A stretch of 64,000 nt of DNA. It comes from Bacillota bacterium (GTDB lineage: Bacteria > Bacillota > Limnochordia > DTU087 > JAAYGB01). The notes beneath the pieces are model-generated. The model was not told the origin of the DNA and made no database searches. It saw nothing but the letters and a program-made list of their open reading frames with translations. The DNA is taken from positions 1 to 64,000 of the forward strand of contig JAAYGB010000066.1 of assembly GCA_012727955.1 (NCBI GenBank), read 5' to 3'. Positions 1-8,139 of the stretch are shown one piece after another. Position 1 is the first letter of the stretch. Each line of letters begins with the position of its first letter. Position numbers and translations under genes: made by a program.

Positions 1-1168
1 CCAGCAATTAGGAAGCGAAGAGTCGGCCTCCCTGCCGGACCAAGCTTTCCTGAATGAGCTCCCACTTCGAATGCGGCAAGCCTTTGCAGCACTACCGCCC
101 CTGAAGGATTGGGCCCGGGTTGCCCTGGGAATGAAAACTTCAGACAATAAGAGATTTCTGCGATATTGGTGGCAAGCAGATCCCGGCGGTGATTGGGTTC
201 CCTATGAAAAACAAACCAGCGGATTTCCCTTTTATCGCCGGGCTCGGTTTGTTGTGGACTGGTCGCCCGAGGCTCAAGAACACTATCGGACTCATTATTC
301 GGCACAGCTGCCCAACAAGTCCCTGTGGTTTCAAGAGGGGATTACCTTTGGGATGTTAAGCAGTCGAGGCTTTTCGGCCAAGTACCTGCCACCGGGACAC
401 ATGGCAGACATGGCGGCGAATCTGGTGATTCCCAATCGGCCGAGGGATCTGTGGTTTCTTCTCGGGGTATTGAACAGCCGCTTAGCTGGGTATTTCCTAG
501 AGGCGATAAACCCCTCGGTGAACTTCCAGGTGCGAGATGTGCAGCGATTACCGCTGCCATCGCCAACTCCCGAGGAGCATCGTCTGATCTCCTTGGTGAC
601 GCGGTTGTTGGTCGCCGTGGAAAGGATCCGGGATCAATGGGATCCCACCAGTCCAGACTATCGCCAACCGCCCTTAACGGAAAGTGGGAAACAGGACTTG
701 GCGGCAATTTGCCAACAACTGGACACCATCATCGCCGGCTTTTATCGGGGGGTACTGATCCTGATTGAGATCCTAGACCTTTGTGTCTATCGGTTGTATG
801 GGCTGTCTGAGACAGACCGGAGCCTGTTGGATAACTATGCAAACGCCGGGGTATGTCGCCTGGCAGAATCCTGGCAGAAAGCGGTACTGCAGTGGCGGAG
901 GGACTTCGGCCATGATCTGGTGAACTACGCCTTCACTGAACTGACGAGCTCAGGCCAAGGGGCAGGGTATGGGGATCTGTGCCGTTGGCTGAGCAGCACC
1001 TTCGGACCAGAAGGGATTAAGACCATGGAAGAACTGGTCCAGTCCAACTTAGCCGAGTATCTGCAGAAGAAGTTTTATCCCCAGCATGAACGCCGATGGG
1101 GTAGGGCGCCAAGACTTCGCCCTTGTTTGCTGGAAGATGGTACGATGGGTTTTGCTTTATTGGCTTAA
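1..1168 (+). CDS. PglX/Eco57I-type adenine-specific DNA methyltransferase, C-terminal part (5' end outside window)
   Basis: The reading frame is open from base 2, so only the last 388 or so residues of a larger protein are seen. They cover the target-recognition and C-terminal region, not the methylase core. The segment FLLGVLNSRLAGYFLEAINP followed by NFQVRDVQRLPLP matches the C-terminal specificity domain of BREX PglX and Eco57I-type class I methyltransferases. The end (KKFYPQHERRW...RAP) matches the usual C-terminal motif of these proteins. PglX methylates host DNA for self/non-self discrimination in BREX phage defence; type IIG enzymes combine methylation with restriction. Which of the two this is depends on the unseen N-terminus and neighbours. 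It ends 23 bases before an ECF transporter gene on the same strand. Family assignment is fairly sure, BREX membership is not. Confidence 0.72.
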   Translation, partial: QQLGSEESASLPDQAFLNELPLRMRQAFAALPPLKDWARVALGMKTSDNKRFLRYWWQADPGGDWVPYEKQTSGFPFYRRARFVVDWSPEAQEHYRTHYSAQLPNKSLWFQEGITFGMLSSRGFSAKYLPPGHMADMAANLVIPNRPRDLWFLLGVLNSRLAGYFLEAINPSVNFQVRDVQRLPLPSPTPEEHRLISLVTRLLVAVERIRDQWDPTSPDYRQPPLTESGKQDLAAICQQLDTIIAGFYRGVLILIEILDLCVYRLYGLSETDRSLLDNYANAGVCRLAESWQKAVLQWRRDFGHDLVNYAFTELTSSGQGAGYGDLCRWLSSTFGPEGIKTMEELVQSNLAEYLQKKFYPQHERRWGRAPRLRPCLLEDGTMGFALLA

Positions 1169-1191
1169 TTTGAGAATAGGGATGGTTATTG

Positions 1192-1701
1192 ATGCATGTT
1201 CAAGGGATTAGAAGTTTGGTAATCACTGCAGTATTGGTGGCTCTCGTAGCCGTAGCGACGATGGTAATCCAGGTTCCGATGCCAGGAACCAAGGGATTTG
1301 TCAACATCGGTGATACGATTATCTTTGTCGGAGGCGGGTTGTTTGGTGGAACCGTCGGTCTGGTAGCCGGAGGACTGGGTTCAGCCCTGGCGGACCTTTT
1401 GGCGGGTTATCCTCACTGGGCACCCTGGACACTGCTCATCAAGGGAATTGAGGGCTTGATTGTTGGGTTGATGGTCTACCCTGGGGTACGAAAGGGATTG
1501 GGAGTGAGAAGAACCCTAGCTGGATTGGCAGTTGCTGGACTCTGGATGGTCTTTGGCTATTTTCTCGCCGCGACCATCATCTATGGCAGCCCCGTGGTGG
1601 CTGCAACCAGTATTGGTGGCAATGTCGGGCAGGCGGTGGCCAGCATTGCCTTGGCAATCCCGCTGATTCAAATCCTGCGACATCGAGTAGATCCTCTATA
1701 A
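1192..1701 (+). CDS. ECF transporter substrate-binding (S) component
   Basis: A 169-residue, very hydrophobic protein with about five or six membrane segments and glycine-rich turns (VGGGLFGGTVGLVAGGLGSA, then ALADLLAGYPHW). This is the pattern of the ECF-type riboflavin/HMP-like S-component family. S components bind a vitamin or related cofactor precursor in the membrane and work with a shared EcfA/A'/T energizing module, which is not in this window. The substrate cannot be told from sequence. The ATG at 1192 is preferred over the TTG at 1189 because of the AGGGA upstream. It follows the methyltransferase by only 23 bases, so it may share its transcript, and a strong terminator follows it. 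Confidence 0.8.
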   Translation: MHVQGIRSLVITAVLVALVAVATMVIQVPMPGTKGFVNIGDTIIFVGGGLFGGTVGLVAGGLGSALADLLAGYPHWAPWTLLIKGIEGLIVGLMVYPGVRKGLGVRRTLAGLAVAGLWMVFGYFLAATIIYGSPVVAATSIGGNVGQAVASIALAIPLIQILRHRVDPL

Positions 1702-1713
1702 AGGCAAGAAATC

Positions 1714-1750
1714 GGCGCAGATTCCTGTGGTCAGGAGCCTGCGCCTTTTT
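1714..1750 (+). terminator. Rho-independent terminator after the ECF S gene
   Basis: GGCGCAG pairs with CTGCGCC, with an inner stem TCCTG/CAGGA, and is followed directly by five T residues. It lies 12 bases after the stop codon of the ECF gene. Confidence 0.9.
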
Positions 1751-1796
1751 GGTTTGTCACTTTATTCTCTGCCAAGGCCCTTTATCAGGCCCAGCT

Positions 1797-2165
1797 TTAT
1801 TTGGCGTTGCGGGCTGCAATCACTGGTACTCCGGTACCCAACAGATCGGCAATGATTACGTCACCGACTTTGACGGGAGCCTGGACTTTTACCTTCTCCA
1901 GCTCCTTCATTGCGGCAAAAATCAAGTCCTTAGGGATTGCTTCCTTGGTGCGGACCGGTAATAGGCGCAGCTCCTTGCTGTCGATGGCTACGGTGGTAGT
2001 GATTACCCGTTGGGGGTTGTTGATTTCATTGACAGCATAGTCCTCGCCTCGACGACACTGATTGCCGCTAACACTGACAAATTCATTATTCTCGTCGATG
2101 GTGATCGATAACTCGCAGCCGATGGGACAGACAATACAGGTTTTAGTGAGAACTTTGTTTGTCAT
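1797..2165 (-). CDS. DUF1667 family cysteine-motif protein
   Basis: A 122-residue protein with an N-terminal CIVCPIGC motif (CxxCxxxC) and a following CRRGEDYA, as in DUF1667. The cysteines probably hold an iron-sulfur cluster; this is inferred, not shown. DUF1667 genes usually travel with a GlpA-like and a second FAD-dependent oxidoreductase, as here. The start ATG overlaps the stop of the upstream FAD gene by four bases (ATGA) and is served by AAAGGAGG inside that gene, so translation is coupled. Likely the third component of the oxidoreductase complex encoded by this operon. It is the last gene of the operon. Confidence 0.85.
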   Translation of the reverse strand: MTNKVLTKTCIVCPIGCELSITIDENNEFVSVSGNQCRRGEDYAVNEINNPQRVITTTVAIDSKELRLLPVRTKEAIPKDLIFAAMKELEKVKVQAPVKVGDVIIADLLGTGVPVIAARNAK

Positions 2166-3445
2166 TGTGAGGCGGCCTCCTTTTTCTGCGAGGTGGCAGC
2201 GGTCATTTCCACGGTAATCTCTGTCTGACCCTGCCAGGCCTGAAGGTCATTTTCCCGGATCGGAATCTTCAGCATCTCACTGGGTTTAACGGTACGGCGG
2301 CGTACCTGCTTGTCGCCGATGTGAAGCACCACGTTCTCCTTAGGTTCTGTGACCCGAAGGTAAAGATCGAAGGGCTCTCCGTACTTCACACTCTGGGGGA
2401 GAACATAGCGAACCCCGTTTCCGGCCTTGAGAGTAACGGTGGTCTCCTGGGCTTCAGGCAGCTGTCCCAGAGCGTAAAGGGCGGCAGCTCTACCGGCAAT
2501 TTCTGCTTCCTCGCTGACATAGTCCACCAGGTCGTGGACATGGAGGACGTTTCCGCAGGCGAAGATGCCGGAAGTTTGGGTCTCCCGCAATTCATTGACT
2601 ACGGGCCCTGAGGTGGCGGAGTCCAAGGCAACTTCGGCATCCAGCGATAGTTCGTTTTCTGGAATCAGACCCACCGACAGCAGCAGGGTATCACACTTGA
2701 TCACCTGCTCGGTGCCGGGAATGGGGCGCCTTTGATCGTCGACCTTGGCGATAGTTACCGACTCTACCCGCTCTCGCCCTTGGATGTTAATCACCGTTGA
2801 CTGCAAGTGCAGTGGGATGGCAAAGTCCTCAAGGCACTGGGCCACGTTCCGGGCCAATCCGGCGGCGTAGGGCAGTATCTCCACTACTGCGTGAACCTTA
2901 GCTCCCTCCAAGGTAAAGCGACGTGCCATAATCAAGCCGATGTCACCGGAACCGAGAATAACTACATCTTTTCCAGGCATATAGCCGTCGATGTTAATAA
3001 AGCGTTGGGCCGCTCCTGCGGTGAACACTCCCGCGGGACGAAAACCAGGAATGTTAATCGCACCTCGCGTCCTTTCCCGACAGCCCATCGCCAGCACAAC
3101 GGCTTTGGCATCGCACTCTATTAATCCATGCTCGGAGGAAACCGCGGTTACCCGACGCTCCTTGGTCAAGGAGATCACCATAGTGTTGAGGTAGACGTCG
3201 ATATCTTTGGCCTCAACTTCCTCCATGAAACGAGCAGCGTACTCCGGTCCTGTCAACTCCTCCTTGAACCGATGGAGTCCAAAACCGTTATGGATACATT
3301 GCTGCAGAATACCACCGAGTTCATTACTGCGCTCAAAGATGGCAACTTTCTCAGCACCCTGCTCCTTGGCGGCCAGGGCAGCTGCCAAGCCCGCCGGACC
3401 ACCGCCGATAATCAACACATCGAAGGTTAACTGTGATTGGTTCAC
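2162..3445 (-). CDS. NAD(P)/FAD-dependent oxidoreductase, partner of GlpA-like protein
   Basis: A 427-residue flavoprotein. The N-terminal GGGPAGLAAALAA motif (residues 12-24) is an FAD-binding Rossmann fold. A second GSGDIGL motif near residue 165 binds NAD(P)H, and a GIFACGNVL segment near residue 293 is the usual second FAD contact. The arrangement is that of the pyridine-nucleotide-disulfide oxidoreductase superfamily. It begins with GTG, whose G is shared with the TAG stop of the upstream GlpA-like gene (TAGTG). With the GlpA-like and DUF1667 proteins it most likely forms an electron-transfer complex oxidising glycerol 3-phosphate or a similar 2-hydroxy substrate. The exact substrate is inferred only from the neighbours. 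Confidence 0.85.
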   Translation of the reverse strand: MNQSQLTFDVLIIGGGPAGLAAALAAKEQGAEKVAIFERSNELGGILQQCIHNGFGLHRFKEELTGPEYAARFMEEVEAKDIDVYLNTMVISLTKERRVTAVSSEHGLIECDAKAVVLAMGCRERTRGAINIPGFRPAGVFTAGAAQRFINIDGYMPGKDVVILGSGDIGLIMARRFTLEGAKVHAVVEILPYAAGLARNVAQCLEDFAIPLHLQSTVINIQGRERVESVTIAKVDDQRRPIPGTEQVIKCDTLLLSVGLIPENELSLDAEVALDSATSGPVVNELRETQTSGIFACGNVLHVHDLVDYVSEEAEIAGRAAALYALGQLPEAQETTVTLKAGNGVRYVLPQSVKYGEPFDLYLRVTEPKENVVLHIGDKQVRRRTVKPSEMLKIPIRENDLQAWQGQTEITVEMTAATSQKKEAASQ

Positions 3446-4944
3446 TATACGAGCTCCTCCTTCTGGGAAGATACGTTGTCATCGCTGGCTAACCCTTTCC
3501 TCACCGGCTCCAACAAAATCTCACTACCGGGACCCCGCTTGGTAATCTCTGTGGGATCAACTCCCAGCTCCCTAGCAAGAATTGCAATTACCAAGGGTTG
3601 GCAGAATCCTCCTTGGCAACGGCCCATACCGGCTCTCGTGCGGAACTTAATGCCGTCGACGGTGCGGGCACCACGCTTGATGGCCTCGACAATCTCACCT
3701 TCCGTGATGGTTTCACAGCGGCAGATGATATGCCCAAAGCTGGGGTCTGAGGCAATGAGTTTAGCCCGTTCCTCATTGTCCATGGCGTGAAAGCGAGGGA
3801 AGGGACGACGACTGTCTACCGCTTCCGGATTTTCCTCTAGCTCTAACCCTGCTTCAACCAACAGCTCCGTCAATACTTCGGCGATGGCCGGTGCGGCAGT
3901 CAATCCCGGTGACTCTATGCCTGCTGCATGGATCAGTCGCGGTGTTTTCGACGAGGGCTCGAGGATAAAGTCCCCTCGATCCGAGGCAGCGCGCAGTCCG
4001 ACAAAGCTGGTAATAATGTCTCGGCTGTTGATCCTGGGAACAATTCGCCTGACTGAAGTGACAATCTCTTCAAATCCACTGGCTGTGGTGTCCAGGGCTT
4101 CCTTGTCCGGCAATTCCAGAGCGGTGGGCCCAATCATCAGGTTTCCTTCCGCGGTGGGAATGACCAGGATCCCCTTGCTCTTGGGACTGGGAGTGGGGAA
4201 GATGGTGCGATGGACTAGATCTCCCACCCGCTTGTCCATGAGGTACTCTTCACCTTTGCGGGGGGTGATAGTAAAGGAGGTATCGCCGACAAAACGAGCT
4301 ACCTCATCGGCATACAAGCCTGCAGCGTTAATGACATACCGAGCATAGATAACTCCCTTGTCTGTGACTATGCGAATTCTGTCTGATTCGTCCTCCAAAC
4401 CGATGACGGTGGTATCGGTAAAGAGGGCAGCTCCATTGGCTTGGGCAACCTCTGAGAAGGCAATAGCCATTTCAAAGGGATTGACTATCCCACCTTCTGG
4501 TGCGTAAAGGGCAGCGATTACGTCCTCACTGAGATTGGGTTCAAGGGCCAAGGCTTCTTCTCGAGAAATGATTCTAATACCCGGTACCTGATTGAGCTTG
4601 CCTCGCTCCAGGTGTTGCTCTAAGACCGGTAAATCCTCCTCCGAGAAGGCCACCATCAGAATCCCATTCTGCCGAAAACCGACATCAAGCTTCTTGGCCA
4701 GTTCTGGGAACTTCTGGTTACCTCGAATACACAGCTTGCCCTTCCAGGTGTTTGGGTCATCGTGAAAACCACCGTGGACAATTCCACTGTTGGCCTTGGT
4801 TGCTCCCCAGCCGACTTCAGCGTTTTTCTCAATAAGGGCTAGACGTAGCCGATATTGCGACAATTCATACAGGACGGCTGTACCGACGATACCGCCGCCG
4901 ATGATTGCAACATCGGCTGAGTAAAGCTCTGGTGCCTTAGTCAA
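3445..4944 (-). CDS. GlpA-like FAD-dependent glycerol-3-phosphate dehydrogenase with C-terminal [2Fe-2S] domain
   Basis: A 499-residue protein. VAIIGGGIVGTAVLYELS (residues about 12-29) is the FAD-binding DAO-family N-terminus, and WGATKANSGIVHGGFH is the conserved flavin-site segment of the GlpA/L-2-hydroxyglutarate-oxidase group. The C-terminus carries CRC, a 32-residue gap, then CQGGFC, the cluster pattern of a BFD-like [2Fe-2S] domain. Family knowledge suggests oxidation of glycerol 3-phosphate to dihydroxyacetone phosphate with electrons passed to the partner flavoprotein. The start TTG is preceded by AGGAGG. It is the first gene of a three-gene operon behind a leader attenuator and a promoter that overlaps the spoIIA promoter. 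Other 2-hydroxyacid substrates are possible. Confidence 0.85.
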   Translation of the reverse strand: MTKAPELYSADVAIIGGGIVGTAVLYELSQYRLRLALIEKNAEVGWGATKANSGIVHGGFHDDPNTWKGKLCIRGNQKFPELAKKLDVGFRQNGILMVAFSEEDLPVLEQHLERGKLNQVPGIRIISREEALALEPNLSEDVIAALYAPEGGIVNPFEMAIAFSEVAQANGAALFTDTTVIGLEDESDRIRIVTDKGVIYARYVINAAGLYADEVARFVGDTSFTITPRKGEEYLMDKRVGDLVHRTIFPTPSPKSKGILVIPTAEGNLMIGPTALELPDKEALDTTASGFEEIVTSVRRIVPRINSRDIITSFVGLRAASDRGDFILEPSSKTPRLIHAAGIESPGLTAAPAIAEVLTELLVEAGLELEENPEAVDSRRPFPRFHAMDNEERAKLIASDPSFGHIICRCETITEGEIVEAIKRGARTVDGIKFRTRAGMGRCQGGFCQPLVIAILARELGVDPTEITKRGPGSEILLEPVRKGLASDDNVSSQKEELV

Positions 4945-5025
4945 TTGCTCCGCCTCCTAATATTGATAATGGGGTAAGTAAATCTATTGTTACCAGTGCA
5001 AAACTAGCAATGCCTACAAACACGC

Positions 5026-5106
5026 AAAAAAGTCCTGCTTCCAGGGTAAGGGATATCCACCCTGTCAGAAGGACTTCTCTCCTTGGTCTCCAGTCAATGC
5101 TGACAG
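5026..5106 (-). promoter_or_regulatory. Leader attenuator (terminator with alternative antiterminator) of the glp-like operon
   Basis: On the minus strand, AAGTCCT (5076-5070) pairs with AGGACTT (5036-5030), with a second stem at 5064-5059/5047-5042. A run of six T follows (5031-5026), so this is an intrinsic terminator about 80 bases before the GlpA-like start codon and downstream of the operon promoter. Further upstream CTGTCAG (5106-5100) can pair with CTGACAG (5068-5062). That pairing invades the upper terminator stem and would act as an antiterminator. No gene lies between promoter and hairpin, so read-through control of the operon is the simplest explanation. The controlling ligand or protein is not visible. 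Confidence 0.7.
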
Positions 5107-5139
5107 AACTATTTGCGTGACTATGTTGTTGGTATATCT

Positions 5140-5168
5140 ATTATACCTGACATGGTCAGTAACGGCAA
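5140..5168 (-). promoter_or_regulatory. SigA-type promoter of the glp-like operon
   Basis: On the minus strand TTGCCG (5168-5163), a 17-base spacer and a consensus TATAAT (5145-5140). The spacer holds an interrupted palindrome CTGAC-ATG-GTCAG (5147-5159, plus-strand reading) that could be an operator. Predicted transcription starts near 5133 and gives a leader of about 190 bases containing the attenuator. Confidence 0.7.
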
Positions 5169-5193
5169 GGAAACATTTGGCCCGGTGGAATTA
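5166..5193 (+). promoter_or_regulatory. SigH-like promoter of the spoIIA operon
   Basis: CAAGGAAAC (5166-5174) resembles the SigH -35 element RNAGGAWWW. GTGGAATTA (5185-5193) fits the SigH -10 element RNNGAATWW in full. The spacer is 10 bases, one short of the usual 11-12. In Bacillus subtilis the spoIIA operon is transcribed by SigH, and sigH itself lies at 35062-35706 of this window. The element overlaps the -35 region of the divergent glp-like promoter. Confidence 0.6.
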
Positions 5194-5284
5194 GATTCCC
5201 TGGGGTGGAAACAAATGGAGGGATCCCGCTGGACAAAGAGAACCTTTGGATCATTGCAGACGGGGTGGTCAAGGAGGGGTAGAT

Positions 5285-5626
5285 GTGGCGGTAGTAGAGA
5301 AGGAGACAGTTGGACGAGCCCTTGTGGTCAAGCTGTCCGGTGAACTGGATCTGGTAACCTCGGATTCAGTGAAGGAAGCGATCGATCCCGTACTTGAAGG
5401 TTCTTCCCGGATCACTGATCTGGTGATTGACCTAACCCAGGTGAGATTTATCGATAGTTCCGGTTTGGGGATGCTCTTGGGTAGATATAAGAAAGTGAGT
5501 GACCGGGGAGGAAAGGTGATTGTCTTTGGCCTACAGCCGGCAGTGGAGAGGGTCTTGGCCATGGCCGGTATCACCAAGATTGTAGAGGTTGCCGCATCGC
5601 GGGATGCTGCACTAGCCCACTACTAG
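5285..5626 (+). CDS. spoIIAA: Anti-sigma F factor antagonist SpoIIAA
   Basis: A 113-residue STAS-domain protein. The segment VVKLSGELDLVTSDSVKEA is the usual STAS start, and FIDSSGLGMLLGRYK contains the serine that SpoIIAB phosphorylates. Dephosphorylated SpoIIAA binds SpoIIAB and frees SigF in the forespore. The frame extends upstream to an ATG at 5246, but the GTG at 5285 is chosen. It is preceded by AAGGAGGGG at five bases and gives the normal SpoIIAA length. First gene of the spoIIAA-spoIIAB-sigF operon, behind a SigH-like promoter. Confidence 0.95.
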   Translation: MAVVEKETVGRALVVKLSGELDLVTSDSVKEAIDPVLEGSSRITDLVIDLTQVRFIDSSGLGMLLGRYKKVSDRGGKVIVFGLQPAVERVLAMAGITKIVEVAASRDAALAHY

Positions 5627-5641
5627 GGAGGTTACTAGAGC

Positions 5642-6094
5642 ATGGATGTAATGTTGGAACCCAATAACGTAAGAATGGAATTTCCCAGTAGACCGGAGAA
5701 TGTGGCCTTTGCCCGTACTGCTGTGGCCATGTTTGCCGCGCAGATGGATTTCACCTTAGATGAAATCGATGAGATTAAGATAGCAACCTCAGAAGCGGTC
5801 TCCAATGCGGTGATCCATGGTTACAAGGATCGGGTGGGTATCGTCAAGGTAACGGTAGCCCTTTATGACGATTACCTGGAAATTCGGGTGGAGGATGAAG
5901 GCGTCGGTATCGAAGACATTCAGCGGGCGATGGAGCCGGCCTTTACCACGGATCCAACTCAGCGTATGGGGTTGGGAATGGTGTTCATGAAGGAATATAT
6001 GGACAAACTAGATATCCGTTCGGAGGTCAACAAGGGCACCGAAGTTATCATGCAGAAATCGCCTAGCGCCGGCAACAGAGAAACGGCGGAATGA
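5642..6094 (+). CDS. spoIIAB: Anti-sigma F factor SpoIIAB (serine kinase)
   Basis: A 150-residue GHKL-type ATPase/kinase. The N box reads EAVSNAVIHGY, the G1 box VEDEGVGI and the G2 region MGLGMVFMKEYMDKL, in the right order and spacing. SpoIIAB holds SigF inactive and phosphorylates SpoIIAA. It starts 15 bases after spoIIAA behind AGGGAGGT and ends ten bases before sigF. Length and neighbours are as in other endospore formers. Confidence 0.95.
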   Translation: MDVMLEPNNVRMEFPSRPENVAFARTAVAMFAAQMDFTLDEIDEIKIATSEAVSNAVIHGYKDRVGIVKVTVALYDDYLEIRVEDEGVGIEDIQRAMEPAFTTDPTQRMGLGMVFMKEYMDKLDIRSEVNKGTEVIMQKSPSAGNRETAE

Positions 6095-6104
6095 GGGTAT
6101 TACT

Positions 6105-6866
6105 ATGGAATGGTCCTTATCCCATATAGAACTGCCGCCGTATAAACCGCTGAGTGATTGTGAAACCAAGGAGCTATTGCACCGGGCCCAGTCGGGAGAT
6201 GCCCAGGCCAAACAAGAGTTAGTTGAGGCCAACCTTCGCTTGGTGATGAGTGTTGTCCAACGCTTCGCGGGACGGGGTGAACCGGAGGATCTTTTCCAAA
6301 TCGGCTGTATTGGCTTGACTCGAGCAGTGGAGCGCTTTGATCTTGACTATGATGTCAGATTTTCCACCTATGCTGTGCCCATGATCATTGGCGAGATCCG
6401 GCGTCATCTCCGGGAGGATCAGACGATTCGGGTCAGCCGCTCCTTAAAGGAATTGGCCCATCGGGCGGCTCAAGTCAGCGCGACCCTAGAACAAGCCCTA
6501 GAACGAACTCCAACCCTGCGGGAACTGGCGGAAGCCCTGGAGGTATCGCCGGAGGATTTAGTGGCTTCCTTGGAGGCCCATCAGGAGCTGGCATCACTCC
6601 AAGCAGTAATTTATGAAGACGAGGGACAACCAGTCTTGCTCCAGGACCAAATCGGTGTGCCAGCCAACACTGATGCTGCCATTGAGAATATGGCCCTACG
6701 CCAAGTTTTTGAGAGTCTATCTGCCCAAGAGCAGAGTTTCATTAAGTTACGCTTCTTCGAAGAGAAAACCCAATCAGAGATCGCCTCCCTTTTGGGAGTG
6801 TCCCAAGCCCATGTATCCCGGATGGAGAAGAATATCCTGCTTACCTTAAGATCGAGACTAGATTGA
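6105..6866 (+). CDS. sigF: RNA polymerase sporulation sigma factor SigF
   Basis: A 253-residue sigma-70 family factor. Region 2 is seen as DLFQIGCIGLTRAVERFD followed by VRFSTYAVPMIIGEIRRHLR. Region 3 follows, and region 4 ends in SEIASLLGVSQAHVSRME, a helix-turn-helix. Last gene of the spoIIA operon, which identifies it as SigF, the first forespore-specific sigma factor, rather than the similar SigG or SigB. GAGGGT precedes the ATG. A bidirectional terminator follows. Confidence 0.95.
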   Translation: MEWSLSHIELPPYKPLSDCETKELLHRAQSGDAQAKQELVEANLRLVMSVVQRFAGRGEPEDLFQIGCIGLTRAVERFDLDYDVRFSTYAVPMIIGEIRRHLREDQTIRVSRSLKELAHRAAQVSATLEQALERTPTLRELAEALEVSPEDLVASLEAHQELASLQAVIYEDEGQPVLLQDQIGVPANTDAAIENMALRQVFESLSAQEQSFIKLRFFEEKTQSEIASLLGVSQAHVSRMEKNILLTLRSRLD

Positions 6867-6896
6867 CGGCAGGGATACCCACAGGGAAGACTAAAG

Positions 6897-6950
6897 CAAA
6901 AAAGGGACTGCCCTGTGTTATGCAACACCATAGGGACAGTCCCTTTTCGT
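6897..6950. terminator. Bidirectional terminator between sigF and the Gfo/Idh gene
   Basis: Arms 6900-6910 and 6937-6947 (AAAAGGGACTG / CAGTCCCTTTT) pair perfectly, with inner pairs CCCT/AGGG and GTGTT/AACAC. On the minus strand the stem runs into six or more T, on the plus strand into TTTT. The two flanking genes converge here, so it probably serves both. Confidence 0.88.
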
Positions 6951-6979
6951 GGCTTTATCTTACAGTGAAGTAATCACCC

Positions 6980-8014
6980 TCAGACCTTGGCGATTTGCTT
7001 GCTCTCCGTTGATTTGAGGCAAGCCAAGATAATCTTCAAGGCTTCATAGCCCTCTTCACCGGAAATCTCGGGAGCCTTCTCGTTGACGATGGAGTTAACG
7101 AAGGCCTCACTGACGCCACTGGTGACCTGTCTTTCGTTGGTAGCGATAGCACCTACGTTGTAGCACTCTTCGGTGCCGTCTCGGTAGGTAACGGTGACCT
7201 GGAAGTTGGGATCATAACCAATCTTCATCACACCGTTCTCACAGTAGAGAATCGTACCGTTATCTTCACCGCCTCGATAGGTCCAGCTGGCGATGAGGGT
7301 ACCGATGATGCCGCTTTCGGTACGCAGGATACAAGTAGCATTGTCATCGACGTTAATCAAGCTGCCGTCCTCATAGCGCTTGTCTAGGGTACCAACAAAG
7401 GCACCGACCTCAACGACCTCTTCACCCAGAAGCCAGCGGATCAAGTCGGCCTTGTGAACGCCCAGGTCACCCATGGCTCCGATGAAGGCCTTGTCCTTCT
7501 GGAAGAACCAAGTCTTGACGGACTTATCAACACACCATCCCTCGGGACCGGCGTGACCAAAGGTGGTCCGGAAGGTGAGCACCTTGCCGAGCTTACCGCT
7601 GTCAAGAATCTCCTTTGCCTTGACATGAGGAGGCATGAGGCGTTGGTTGTGACCGATCATCAAATACTTCCCGCTGTCCTTGGCAGCCTGGATCATCTCC
7701 TCGGCCTCTTCGGCGGAGGTAGCCATCGGTTTTTCGCACAATACGTGTTTGCCTGCCTTCAGGGCTGCAATGGTTACAGGAGCATGCAGGTAGTTGGGGA
7801 GGCAGACAACGATGGCGTCGATCTTCGGATCTGCCACCACGTCCTTCCAATCGGTATAGGCCTTCCCGCCGTAGAGCTCTACCATAGCATCGGCCCGCTC
7901 AGGCACGATGTCACAGAAAGCTAGAATCTCGGCCTGAGGATTGGCGGCCAGTTCCGGAGCATGGCGATGCCGACAGATAGATCCACAGCCGATGATACCA
8001 AACTTGACTGTCAC
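6980..8014 (-). CDS. Gfo/Idh/MocA family NAD(P)-dependent oxidoreductase
   Basis: A 344-residue two-domain dehydrogenase. FGIIGCGSICRHRHAPEL at the N-terminus is the dinucleotide-binding loop. GKHVLCEKPMATSAEEAE carries the EKP motif with the catalytic-site lysine. MGDLGVHKADLIRWLLG (residues about 183-199) is the conserved C-domain segment with the histidine. Members oxidise or epimerise sugars and inositols or reduce related substrates; the substrate is not clear here. The start is GTG with GGAGG at seven bases. It stands alone on the minus strand, convergent with sigF. Confidence 0.88.
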   Translation of the reverse strand: MTVKFGIIGCGSICRHRHAPELAANPQAEILAFCDIVPERADAMVELYGGKAYTDWKDVVADPKIDAIVVCLPNYLHAPVTIAALKAGKHVLCEKPMATSAEEAEEMIQAAKDSGKYLMIGHNQRLMPPHVKAKEILDSGKLGKVLTFRTTFGHAGPEGWCVDKSVKTWFFQKDKAFIGAMGDLGVHKADLIRWLLGEEVVEVGAFVGTLDKRYEDGSLINVDDNATCILRTESGIIGTLIASWTYRGGEDNGTILYCENGVMKIGYDPNFQVTVTYRDGTEECYNVGAIATNERQVTSGVSEAFVNSIVNEKAPEISGEEGYEALKIILACLKSTESKQIAKV

Positions 8015-8139
8015 TGCTATTCCTCCCTTATACGCATTATATTAAGAATTTGTGTTACGGGGTATATACTTCGTGTTTTGGTTGATACTTCCTGCCTAAA
8101 GCCGCAATGCTCGATCCTTGCCGTAAGGAGGACTTCTTG

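Noticed and set aside
1749-1961. Short plus-strand frame behind the ECF terminator
   Set aside because: It overlaps the DUF1667 gene in antisense and has no ribosome site.
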